DNA of 64,000 nt from NCBI GenBank assembly GCA_038142005.1, contig JAYQJE010000001.1, positions 1,054,001-1,118,000 on the forward strand, written 5' to 3'. This DNA is from SHAN690 sp023262195 (GTDB lineage: Bacteria; Bacteroidota; Bacteroidia; Flavobacteriales_G; Salibacteraceae). The notes under the pieces are model-generated. The model was not told where the DNA came from. It made no database searches and saw nothing but the letters and a program-made list of their open reading frames with translations. The position numbers and the translations under genes are program-made. Below are positions 9,724 to 17,900 of the stretch, piece by piece (the first letter of the stretch is position 1; every line of letters starts with the position of its first letter).

Positions 9724-10457
9724 TACGATTCAGTTTTTGAACTGGCATATGACAAAAATTCCTTGCGGGTTTCTTCGTTTTGGAATTTTCCATGATAGCT
9801 TGCGGTTACCGTGCTGCTGCTCGTATCTTCTATGCCTCGGGTGCTTACACAAAGGTGAGTTGCGTCTATGTATACTGCCACATCCTCAGTTTTGAGGATA
9901 TGCTTCAGCTCTTGAGCTATCTGCTCGGTCAAGCGCTCTTGCACTTGTGGCCGCTTTGCATAGTGGCGAACGATACGGTTGATTTTACTTAACCCAATCA
10001 CATGTCCATTTGAAATATATGCCACATGTGCCTTACCTAAAATTGGAACGAAGTGATGCTCGCAATAGCTATGTAGAGTGATGTTTTTCTCCACCAACAT
10101 CTGGTTGTATTGATACTTGTTCTCAAACAACTTAACGTCTGGCTTATTGGCTGGATTCAATCCGGAAAACACCTCTTTAATATACATTTTAGCCACGCGC
10201 TGAGGAGTTCCTCTCAGGCTGTCATCGGTAAGATCAAGACCCATGATATCCATGATATCGCGAAACTTTTCAGCAACCAATGCCACTTTTTCGTCATCAC
10301 TTTTATCGAAGGCTCCTTCGCGCATTGGTGTGTCTTTACTCGTACCGATGTGATTATCGCCAATAAGATCGATTTTATTCGTTACGGTTGATTCGGGATC
10401 AAGCTCTAATTGAGGCTTAATGTCCGCTGTATTCAACAAAGTTTCTTGGAGTTTCAT
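9723..10457 (-). CDS. folE: GTP cyclohydrolase I
   Basis: Converts GTP to 7,8-dihydroneopterin triphosphate, the first step of folate and biopterin synthesis. The zinc site is visible as HSYCEHHFVPILGKAHVAY and DATHLCVSTRG; GLSKINRIVRHYAKRPQVQE is the family core. The 244-residue protein has an N-terminal extension of about 60 residues before the catalytic domain. Its start overlaps the PTPS gene by 41 bases, and the overlap is credible because the PTPS C-terminal YETPRNFVEY is conserved. Placement in a light-response run, not with other folate genes, suggests a dedicated pterin. Confidence 0.95.
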   Translation of the reverse strand: MKLQETLLNTADIKPQLELDPESTVTNKIDLIGDNHIGTSKDTPMREGAFDKSDDEKVALVAEKFRDIMDIMGLDLTDDSLRGTPQRVAKMYIKEVFSGLNPANKPDVKLFENKYQYNQMLVEKNITLHSYCEHHFVPILGKAHVAYISNGHVIGLSKINRIVRHYAKRPQVQERLTEQIAQELKHILKTEDVAVYIDATHLCVSTRGIEDTSSSTVTASYHGKFQNEETRKEFLSYASSKTES

Positions 10458-10827
10458 ATAATGTTACTTTAAGTGTGAGACCTTCTTTGATTTCATTTCG
10501 AAGAATATTCCAAATGACTATGGCAATATTTTCCGCGGTCGGATTTAGATCTTTGAACTCTTCCACTTGAATATTCAAGTTTTTGTGATCAAGACGGTTT
10601 TCAATTTTTTCTTTGATTAAGTCGCTAAGCCACTTCATGTCAACCACATAACCTGTTTCTGGGTCAACTGGGCCTGTGACCGATACGATCAGTTCATAGT
10701 TATGCCCATGGTAATATTCATTATTGCATTTTCCAAACAATTCTTGGTTGGTTGAGCTATCCATTTTTGGATTGTGCAGCCTATGTGCAGCGTTGAAATG
10801 AGCGTGTCTGCTAACGGTTACTTGCAT
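10417..10827 (-). CDS. 6-pyruvoyl-tetrahydropterin synthase-type enzyme
   Basis: Converts 7,8-dihydroneopterin triphosphate to 6-pyruvoyl-tetrahydropterin, or in the QueD branch to carboxy-tetrahydropterin. The start at 10827 (MQVTVSRHAHFNAAHRL) is preferred over 10836. Zinc ligands are His15, His40 and His42; the catalytic Cys34 sits in CNNEYYHGH. The C-x5-HGH spacing is that of animal PTPS, whereas QueD has C-x3-HGH. The C-terminus YETPRNFVEY is typical. It overlaps idi by 17 bases and folE by 41, so the three are tightly coupled. I therefore call it PTPS-type rather than queD. Confidence 0.88.
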   Translation of the reverse strand: MQVTVSRHAHFNAAHRLHNPKMDSSTNQELFGKCNNEYYHGHNYELIVSVTGPVDPETGYVVDMKWLSDLIKEKIENRLDHKNLNIQVEEFKDLNPTAENIAIVIWNILRNEIKEGLTLKVTLYETPRNFVEYSGH

Positions 10828-11335
10828 GGCGCACATGAGTTAAAAATTCGTGATATATGATCTTAAACCACTCGGTGTATTTGGCTGGGTTTTGGGCAAT
10901 ATCTTGCTCAATGGCTTCAACATTCATCCACTTCACGCTTTCAACTTCTTCTGGATTATAGTGAGGTTCACCATTCCATTTCCCAATAAAGACGTGATCA
11001 AATTCATGTTCTGTGAGTCCATGATCGAGCTCAGCTCGGTACACGAAATCAGTGAGCTTTTCCAAGTCACAATCAAAACCCATTTCTTCTTGTAGTCTGC
11101 GATGCGCACCAATTATTGCTGCTTCACCTTCTCTTGGGTGGCTGCAACAAGTATTCGTCCATAAGCCACCGCTATGGTATTTGCTCACCGCTCTCTGTTG
11201 CATAAGCAAATCATCATTGTCGTTAAAAACAAATACTGAAAAGGCTCTATGGAGTATTCCCTTTTCATGAGCCTCCATTTTTTCCATGGTGCCCACTTGT
11301 TCGTCATGCTCATTTACAAGAATTACCTTTTCCAT
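10811..11335 (-). CDS. idi: Isopentenyl-diphosphate delta-isomerase, type I
   Basis: Interconverts IPP and DMAPP, feeding carotenoid synthesis. The Nudix-like fold has the catalytic cysteine block TNTCCSHPREGE near residue 58 and the metal-binding RRLQEEMGF. The start at 11335 (MEKVILVNEHDEQVGT) is chosen over 11359 because the repaired upstream gene ends at 11337. Length is 174 residues. It belongs to the crtI-crtB run. Confidence 0.95.
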   Translation of the reverse strand: MEKVILVNEHDEQVGTMEKMEAHEKGILHRAFSVFVFNDNDDLLMQQRAVSKYHSGGLWTNTCCSHPREGEAAIIGAHRRLQEEMGFDCDLEKLTDFVYRAELDHGLTEHEFDHVFIGKWNGEPHYNPEEVESVKWMNVEAIEQDIAQNPAKYTEWFKIIYHEFLTHVRHASNR

Positions 11336-11336
11336 A

Positions 11337-11821
11337 CTAGCTTTTTCCGTTTGCTTCAAGCTTTGCCTTCTGTAGTGATCGGTATTCTAGAAATTGAAAC
11401 ATCCAAGACTCCTTCTCATTTGCTTGTTCAATGGCCGCGCAGAGAATTTTAAGTCATCAGGTATGTCTTTGTTGTAGTCAAGAAAATCGGGGGCATTGGA
11501 TTGGATTAGATATCTCACGTACCTTAATTCAGCCTCCTCTGGCCGCTCGGCAATAGCCTCTTCTATGAAGTTTTTTCCTTCTATGAAATGGTTGAGCTTG
11601 GTGTATGGATTGAAAACCACTTCAGCCATCATGGCCTGAGCTGCACCATAATAGACCTTTACTAAGGGTGATGCTTTTGGAATAGACTCCATCATTTCGA
11701 AGAAATTTTCTCGCTGTCCAATTTCAGTTGTCGCTTGAAAAAAGGACACACGTATCTCTGGCATGGTAGCTGGTTTCACATCACCCCCGGTGAGCAATGC
11801 GATCAATATTAGTCCGATCAT
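11337..11821 (-). CDS. Unknown conserved protein in the carotenoid operon (one frameshift)
   Basis: I do not recognise the family. The protein starts with a hydrophobic stretch (MIGLILIALLTGG) that may be a signal or membrane anchor, then a helical region around FFEMMESIPKASPLVKVYYG and an EAIAERPEEAELRYVRYL block that resembles one or two TPR-like helical pairs. A missing A in the tttt run at 11447-11450 (plus strand) breaks the C-terminus; repaired, it ends ILCAAIEQANEKESW...EANGKS at 11337, about 161 residues. It overlaps crtB by four bases and stops one base before idi, so it is part of the pathway transcript. Confidence 0.75.
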
Positions 11822-12654
11822 ATCAGGTTGAGACTATGCTTTAGATAACTTTCAACAAAAAGCACATACTTCCTCGGATCAGCAATGCGAATGCGTTTGG
11901 TGAGAATTTTTTGCGCATCCGTGCGCTGAATCTTCTTTAGCAATTGAAAGAAATAGAGATATGCCAAGTAAACACCAAATCTTGAAGATTTAGGCAACCG
12001 CAAAATGCCTGCGTAACCCTCGGCAAAGTCCATCATGATTTCTTTCTCAATTTTCTTTTTCTCACTATCGCCAAAGTTTGAAAGGTCTACACCTGGAAAG
12101 TAAGATCGACCCATGCCCTTGAAATCAGCTTTCAAATCTCTAAGGAAATTTATTTTCTGAAATGCCGCTCCTAGCTTCATAGCTGAATACTCGAGCTCTT
12201 TGTATTTCTCATCGTCTCCATAAACAAAGACACGCAAACACATCAAGCCTACCACCTCTGCGGACCCAAGAATGTATTGCTCATATCCCTTTTGGTTGTA
12301 TTCAAATTTCTTTAGGTCCATTGCCATGCTTTCCAAAAAAGTATCGATCAGCTGTCGCTCGATATTGTACTTGTGCACAACGTGCTGGAAAGAATTCAAA
12401 ATTGGATTGAGCGAAATTTTTTGCTCAATCGCCTCGTATGTGTCGTTGCGAAATTTTTCCAGCAAATACGGCTTATCATAATCATGAAAGGTATCTACAA
12501 TTTCATCTGCGAATCTTACGAAGCCATAAATTCCGTAGATCGCATCTCTGATGTCGTCTGCGAGAAACTTTGTGCCCAGTGAAAATGATGTGCTATAGAG
12601 CTCTGTAGTCAATCTGCTCGTTTTGAAAGATGTTTCGTCAAAAAGTGCTTTCAT
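11818..12654 (-). CDS. crtB: Phytoene synthase
   Basis: Joins two geranylgeranyl diphosphates into phytoene, the first committed carotenoid step. The squalene/phytoene synthase motifs are YGFVRFADEIVD (residues 43-54, first Asp-rich site), the segment near SAEVVGLMC, and the second Asp-rich site FLRDLKADFKGMGRSYFP. Length 278 is typical. It overlaps both crtI and the unknown downstream gene by four bases. Confidence 0.95.
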   Translation of the reverse strand: MKALFDETSFKTSRLTTELYSTSFSLGTKFLADDIRDAIYGIYGFVRFADEIVDTFHDYDKPYLLEKFRNDTYEAIEQKISLNPILNSFQHVVHKYNIERQLIDTFLESMAMDLKKFEYNQKGYEQYILGSAEVVGLMCLRVFVYGDDEKYKELEYSAMKLGAAFQKINFLRDLKADFKGMGRSYFPGVDLSNFGDSEKKKIEKEIMMDFAEGYAGILRLPKSSRFGVYLAYLYFFQLLKKIQRTDAQKILTKRIRIADPRKYVLFVESYLKHSLNLI

Positions 12655-14116
12655 TGTCTAATTGATTTTAAAATTTCTTTGGCCACCACTTGACCACTAA
12701 TAAGTGAAGGAGGTACACCGGGTCCTGGAGTGGTTAATTGACCGGTGAAGAATAGATTTTTCAACTTTTTATGTCGAAGTTTTGGTTTAAGAAAAGCAGT
12801 TTGCATAAGCGTGTTGGCGAGGCCATACGCATTACCTTTAAAAGAATTGTAATCCGTTTTGAATTCCTTGATGGAATAACTTTCTGAGAATAAAATTTCA
12901 TTTGAAAATGACTGCTTCGTATGCTTTTCAATGCGAGCAATCACCTTATCGAAATATTCTTTTCTTACAGCGTCTGTATCCCCTTCGAGCCCCGGAGCAA
13001 TAGGTATAAGAATGAAAAGATTCTCTTTACCCTCAGGCGCCACGCTGGGATCAGTTTGAGATGGACAGCAAACATAAAACAATGGGTTTGATGGCCATTG
13101 TTCATCGGAATAGATTTCAATGGCATGCTGGTCGAATGGCGTATCAAAGAAAAGATTATGATGTTCTAGCCCAGTCAACTTTTTATCAACCCCAACATAA
13201 TAGAGCAAACAAGAAGGGGCCATTGTTCTTCGATCCCAATATGATGACGAATACTGTCTGTCCTCAGGCTTCAAAAGGCTGGTTTCAATATGGTGGTAGT
13301 CAGCTCCACCAACTACGTAATCGGACTTTATGGTGTCCTTGTCTGTTATGACATTCATCGACCCATTCCGGAAAATTTGAGTCACTGGCTCATTTGTACG
13401 AAAATTCACACCTTTTTCTCGAGCCAAAGACTCCATTGCTTCAATGATTTTATGCATTCCACCCATGGGATACCATGTCCCTAGTGACATATCTGCATAG
13501 TTCATCAAACTGTAAAGTGCCGGTGTGTCTTGAGGCATTGCACCTAAAAACAAAATGGGAAATTCGATGAGGCTGAGAAGCTTATCATTTTTGAAGTAAG
13601 ACTGTGCAAATGACCTAAAGTCTTTTAGAAGATCGAGCTCGAACAGGCCTTTGATAACCTTCCATTGGGCAAATTCAAATAAGCTATGCCCTGGTTTGTG
13701 CACTAAATCGTTGATGCCGGCATCATATTTAACAGATGCATCGGCAAGAAACTTACGTAGGGCTGTACCCGCGCCTTTCTCTTTGCTCTCAAACAATTGT
13801 TCGAGTTCTTCCATAGCAGGCGGAATGCTGATGGCTTCATCATGAAAGAAAACTTTATAGGACGGATCGAGACGTTTCAGTTCATAGTAGTCGCTGGGCT
13901 TCTTGCCAAACGATTCAAAATATCGCTCGAACACATCGGGCATCCAATACCAACTGGGGCCCATATCGAAGGTGAAGCCATCGCGCTTAAGCATTCTGGC
14001 TCTTCCCCCGATCTGTTGGTTTTTTCGACAATGGTTGCTTCTACTCCATTGGCAGCTAATGTTGAGGCTGCCGCGAGAGAGGAGAAACCAGAGCCTATAA
14101 TAGTGGCGGTTTTCAT
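12651..14116 (-). CDS. crtI: Phytoene desaturase (one frameshift)
   Basis: FAD-dependent desaturation of phytoene towards lycopene. The N-terminus carries the dinucleotide-binding IIGSGFSSLAAASTLA; the C-terminus has the carotenoid-desaturase block LFFTGQLTTPGPGVPPSLIS. A missing G in the ccccc run at 14005-14009 (plus strand) splits the gene after the FAD-binding beta-alpha-beta unit; repaired, it reads RSGGRARML across the join and is about 488 residues. The start lies 7 bases after the sigma-factor stop. No lycopene cyclase or hydroxylase gene is in the window, so the end product cannot be named. Confidence 0.93.
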
Positions 14117-14123
14117 GTGGTGA

Positions 14124-14633
14124 TTAATTCGGATTGAATTCCTTTAACGAATCCATGAGTTTTTGTCTGGCTAAAAAGATACGGCTTTTCACAGTTCCGA
14201 TTGGAAGGTTAAGGTGATCTGCAATCTCTTTATACTTATACCCTTCGTGGTGCATGGTGAATGGAATACGGTATTCATCTTGAAGCGCATTCACTTCCTT
14301 CATGATTTCTTGAGTGTTGTGCAAGTGACTTGGGTGCTTGTCTTTACCATCAGGAGCATTGTTTAGATAGTATAAATCTTCGCTTTGATCTATGATGGTT
14401 CTCGACTTAACTTTCCTTCTATACTTATTAATGAAGGTATTTTTCATTATGGTGTACAACCATGCTTTGAGGTTGGTTGCTTCCTTGAATTTTTCTCTAT
14501 ACGCAATAGCCTTCATAAACGTGTCTTGCATTAAATCTTGAGCATCGTCACGATTTGAAGTAAGACTCAAAGCAAAATATTCTAACGCTTGCTTATGAGA
14601 GAGAAGGTGATTATTATATTCTACTGTTGACAT
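14124..14633 (-). CDS. ECF-type RNA polymerase sigma factor
   Basis: A 169-residue sigma-70 family factor with region 2 (DDAQDLMQDTFMKAIAY, then LKAWLYTIMKNTFINKYR) and region 4 (YKEIADHLNLPIGTVKSRIF). Its position between the CarH-like repressor and crtI matches light-induced carotenoid clusters in which the B12 repressor controls an ECF factor, which then activates the pathway genes. No anti-sigma gene is adjacent. It has a good Bacteroidetes promoter upstream, flanked by a repeated word. Confidence 0.92.
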   Translation of the reverse strand: MSTVEYNNHLLSHKQALEYFALSLTSNRDDAQDLMQDTFMKAIAYREKFKEATNLKAWLYTIMKNTFINKYRRKVKSRTIIDQSEDLYYLNNAPDGKDKHPSHLHNTQEIMKEVNALQDEYRIPFTMHHEGYKYKEIADHLNLPIGTVKSRIFLARQKLMDSLKEFNPN

Positions 14634-14732
14634 TTTGTTTAACTATTTTGATTAAAAGTTAGACAAAAATAAGAGTAGATATAGTAAACCCAAACTTTTG
14701 TTTAACTTTTTTTACAAAAGGGTAAACAAAAT
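14633..14732. promoter_or_regulatory. Candidate operator region: repeated TTTTGTTTAAC words around the sigma-factor promoter
   Basis: The word TTTTGTTTAAC occurs exactly at 14633-14643 and 14696-14706, and a near copy lies in the opposite direction at 14722-14732 (GTAAACAAAAT). They bracket the sigma-factor promoter. A short relative, GGTAAACAA, lies at 15632-15640 just before the regulator's own start. Binding by the adjacent MerR protein is inferred, not shown. Confidence 0.45.
14664..14694 (-). promoter_or_regulatory. Promoter of the ECF sigma factor gene
   Basis: On the minus strand TTTG (14694-14691), exactly 19 bases, then TATTTTTG (14671-14664) matches the Bacteroidetes consensus TTTG-N19-TAnnTTTG perfectly. 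It is 31 bases upstream of the sigma ATG and separates the regulator from the rest of the run. Confidence 0.7.
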
Positions 14733-14736
14733 ATTT

Positions 14737-15627
14737 CTATTCGTGAATGATGGCGGTTAGATCATCCATGCTGTGCATGAATTGAACATTGGGGAATGCT
14801 TCGTTATTAAGCTTCTCACTTGGCCGAGACGCTATAAGCAATTTTGAATTCTGTGATGCTTCTTGCAAATGAGTTACAAGCTTATCTGCCGTGTTGATTA
14901 GACTTGGGTCAACAATAAAAGTCAATACAAAGTCGGGTTGGATGGTCTCAATCACATCTCCAATATCCTTTGTGGGTAAATTTTGCCCGAGATAATATAC
15001 ATTCTGTCCTTGCTCTTTCAACAGATAGTAAGCGAGTAATAATCCAATTTCATGGTGTTCACCCTCAGGCAAGAAAAGGACAAACTTCTTACCCTCCAGA
15101 TTATTACTCAAGCGATCAATCGCGGCTATAATCTTTTGACGAATCAAACACGAGACAAAATGCTCCTGGGCAATATTGATTTGACCGATGGTCCACAAAA
15201 TGCCAACTTTCTCCAGAAATGGATAAATCACTTCTTTGATTGTATCCTGAAATCCGTGGGTTTGAATAGAGGACTCGTAAATGGCATTGAACTTGGCCGC
15301 ATCAAGATCAATCATGGCTGTAATGAGATCGTTGGCGCTTATTTCTATGTGTGGACCAGAAGAATGTATAAGCGTCCTGTCATATACTTCTCTTATCGTC
15401 TGCTCAAATTCCTCATCGCTCCAGCGGCAAATCTTCGAAATCTTAAATCCATTCTTACTTAGCAGAGAAACGTTGAGCAGATGCTTTAGCTGTTCATCAT
15501 CATAGTACCGGATGTTCGTATCCGTCCTTTTTGGTTCGATGAGGCCATAGCGTTGCTCCCACGCCCTTATGGTATGCGCCTTGATACCAGTTAGTTTTTC
15601 TAAATCCTTAATGGAGTACGTGTTCAT
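14737..15627 (-). CDS. CarH/LitR-type MerR regulator with B12-binding domain
   Basis: A 296-residue regulator: MerR helix-turn-helix at 1-70 (HTIRAWEQRYGLIEPKRT), a four-helix bundle at about 90-170, then a cobalamin-binding Rossmann domain. The CarH photosensor signature W-x9-EH is present as Trp145, Glu155, His156, and the B12 motif appears as E190-x-H192-x-x-G195, with His192 the likely lower axial cobalt ligand. Known family members bind adenosylcobalamin in the dark, repress carotenoid genes, and release DNA in light. The gene heads the cluster it presumably controls. It is divergent from uvrC, another DNA-repair gene. Confidence 0.92.
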   Translation of the reverse strand: MNTYSIKDLEKLTGIKAHTIRAWEQRYGLIEPKRTDTNIRYYDDEQLKHLLNVSLLSKNGFKISKICRWSDEEFEQTIREVYDRTLIHSSGPHIEISANDLITAMIDLDAAKFNAIYESSIQTHGFQDTIKEVIYPFLEKVGILWTIGQINIAQEHFVSCLIRQKIIAAIDRLSNNLEGKKFVLFLPEGEHHEIGLLLAYYLLKEQGQNVYYLGQNLPTKDIGDVIETIQPDFVLTFIVDPSLINTADKLVTHLQEASQNSKLLIASRPSEKLNNEAFPNVQFMHSMDDLTAIIHE

Positions 15628-15631
15628 GATT

Positions 15632-15640
15632 GGTAAACAA
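15632..15640. promoter_or_regulatory. Possible regulator self-binding word
   Basis: GGTAAACAA sits four bases upstream of the MerR start and shares GTAAACAA with the words in the sigma-factor promoter region; it is followed by an AACGTT core (TAAACAACGTTTGTTG). It could allow autoregulation and might also affect uvrC on the other strand. Weak on its own. Confidence 0.3.
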
Positions 15641-15718
15641 CGTTTGTTGAAATTAGTTCAAATCATTTTATTGCATTTTCCAACCATTCACATCAATAAC
15701 TTTATACGCTGGTTTACG

Positions 15719-17533
15719 ATGAATTCAATAGCTCCGAGTTTAGAAGATAAGATTAAAGGATTGCCCCATAAGCCAGGGGTCTATCAATACTTTGATAAAT
15801 CGGGAGTAATCATCTATGTAGGCAAGGCCAAGAATCTTCGCAAGCGTGTTGGTTCTTACTTCAATCGCGATCGATATGAAAGTGGCAAAACGGCTCTGCT
15901 GGTAAGAAATATTCGTGATGTTGAACATATCGTGGTTGAGAATGAGTACGAAGCATTGTTGCTGGAAAACTCAATGATTAAAGAGCATCAGCCAAAGTTC
16001 AACATCCAACTGCGCGATGATAAGACGTACCCTTGGATTTGCATTAAAAACGAACGCTTCCCGCGGGTGTTTCCAACGCGCAACATTATCAAAGATGGCT
16101 CAGAATATTATGGCCCGTACGCTTCAGTAAAGAAGATGAAAGCTGTGCTAGGGGTAATCAGCAAGATTCATAAGATCAGAACGTGTAAGTATAATTTATC
16201 AGAAGAAAACATTAATGCTGGTAAGTTTAAGGTGTGTTTAGAGCATCACCTTGGCAACTGCTTAGGACCATGTGAAGGCAAGCAAACGGAAGAAGATTAT
16301 AATCAGAGCGTTAGTGAAATCCGTAGCATTATTAAAGGAGATGTTGATTCCGCGATTTCACAGATGAAACAAAAGATGAGCGTTGCGGCTGATGTGTTGG
16401 ACTTTGAGAAGGCAGCTGAACTCAAATCACGCATTGATTTGCTCAATGACTACCAGAGTAAGTCGGTGGTAGTGAATCCTAATCTGCAGAACTTAGACAC
16501 AGTATCCATTATTGCGGATGATGCCTACGCATATCTAAATTACTTGCGCGTGGTGAAAGGCGCCATCATTCAATCTCATTCGGTTGAGTTTAAAAAGAAG
16601 CTTGATGAGTCATCGGAAGATCTAATGCTGTCATTTGTAGCTGAAATGCGCAATGTATTTAGCAGTGACGCAAAGGAGATTGTCACTTCCATTCCTATTG
16701 ATGCAACTTGGGATACTCTGAAGTTTCACCATGCGCAGCGCGGTGATAAGAAAGCGCTCATAGATTTTTCATTGAAGAATGTGCGGTTTTTTATGCTTGA
16801 GCGACAGCGTGCTCAGGATAAAGTAGATCCAGAACGGCATTCAAACCGGATTATGAAAACCAATACAGAAGGACTTAAGATTAAAGGAGCTTCCAAGACA
16901 TATAGAGTGTTTTGATAACTCAAACTTTCAAGGCTCTTATCCCGTGGCAGCGTGTGTGGTGTTTAAGAACGCGAAACCTGCAAAAAGGATTATCGGCACT
17001 TCAATATCAAAACAGTGGAAGGACCCAATGATTTTGCATCCATGGAAGAGGTCATTTATCGTAGATACAAACGACTGCAAGATGAGAATCAATCCATGCC
17101 ACAGCTTATTATTGTTGATGGAGGTAAAGGTCAATTAAGCTCAGCGATGAAGAGTATCGATAAACTTGGCCTTCGTGGTAAAGTAGCCGTGGTGGGTATT
17201 GCAAAAAAGCTGGAAGAGATTTTCTTTCCAGAAGATCCGATACCATTATACATTGACAAGCGCAGTGAATCCTTGAAGGTCATTCAAAGACTACGTAACG
17301 AAGCGCATCGTTTTGGAATTACACACCACAGGAACAAACGTAGCAAAGCGGCTTTTACCAGTGAGTTGCTCAATGTTCAGGGTATTGGTGTAAAGACCGC
17401 GAAAGAACTGTTGCGAAGTTTTGGGAGTGTAGATCGTATATCGAAGCTTAAGAAAGAGGATTTAGAGAAGGTGTTGAATACAAACCAAGCAGAATTGCTG
17501 CTCAGCTACTTTAAGGACCACAAAAAACCTTGA
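15719..17533 (+). CDS. uvrC: Excinuclease ABC subunit C (two frameshifts)
   Basis: Makes the two incisions in nucleotide excision repair. The N-terminal GIY-YIG nuclease reads HKPGVYQYFDKSGVIIYVGK; a UvrB-binding helix pair (VLDFEKAAELKSRIDLL), the RNase H-like C-terminal nuclease (CFDNSNFQG, LIIVDGGKGQ) and helix-hairpin-helix (VQGIGVKTAKELLRSFGS) follow. Two indels cancel: an extra base near 16880 (LKLKELP expected) and a missing A in the run at 16982-16986. Repaired length is 604 residues. The ATG at 15719 fits the family; earlier in-frame starts lie inside the divergent regulator gene. Confidence 0.94.
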
Positions 17534-17537
17534 TCAA

Positions 17538-17900
17538 TTGCCAATTGACTCCGTGATGTTTGACGAAGAGCTGAGACTTGAGTTTATTAGTGAAAACGCA
17601 ACTCGGGATAAAGCACTGAGAGATAGCTTGATAGGAAAGAGAAATGTGGACTATGCAAAATCTGAAGCTTGGCCTGACGCCATCGTAGCAAAACGGGATG
17701 AAATATTATTGAAAGTCTATGAAACCGATGAGTCTGTGACTTGGGTAGAGCAGTCGGTCAGTGAATCAAACAAGACGTTGTGGTGCTAAAGGTATATTTG
17801 TCCCATTGCCATCAACTCAAGCGGAGCAAGCAAGCGATCCTTTGTGAGCTATGCAATTGATATTACTCGCACAAAGGAGCTTGAGGAGTCAACCAACTAG
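17538..17900 (+). CDS. Single PAS-domain protein (two compensating indels)
   Basis: A short open frame just after uvrC reads LPIDSVMFDEELRLEFIS, a PAS opening common in Bacteroidota sensor proteins. It seems to stop after 83 codons, but a missing A near 17773 and an extra A near 17788-17790 restore VVVLRYICPIAINSSG and the PAC-like end YAIDITRTKELEE, stopping at 17898-17900. About 120 residues, PAS only, with no kinase attached. The start is uncertain (TTG 17538, GTG 17553 or ATG 17556). It may be a stand-alone sensor or the remnant of a larger kinase. Its end overlaps gpsA tail to tail. Confidence 0.6.

Noticed and set aside
10417..10836. Labelling the pterin enzyme queD
   Set aside because: The C-x5-HGH spacing and the folE/SDR context favour PTPS-type chemistry; no other queuosine genes are in the window.
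17461..17900. A UvrC-PAS fusion protein
   Set aside because: UvrC ends with a stop at 17531-17533 in its own frame after a normal helix-hairpin-helix end; the PAS frame differs and reaches a stop upstream near 17475.
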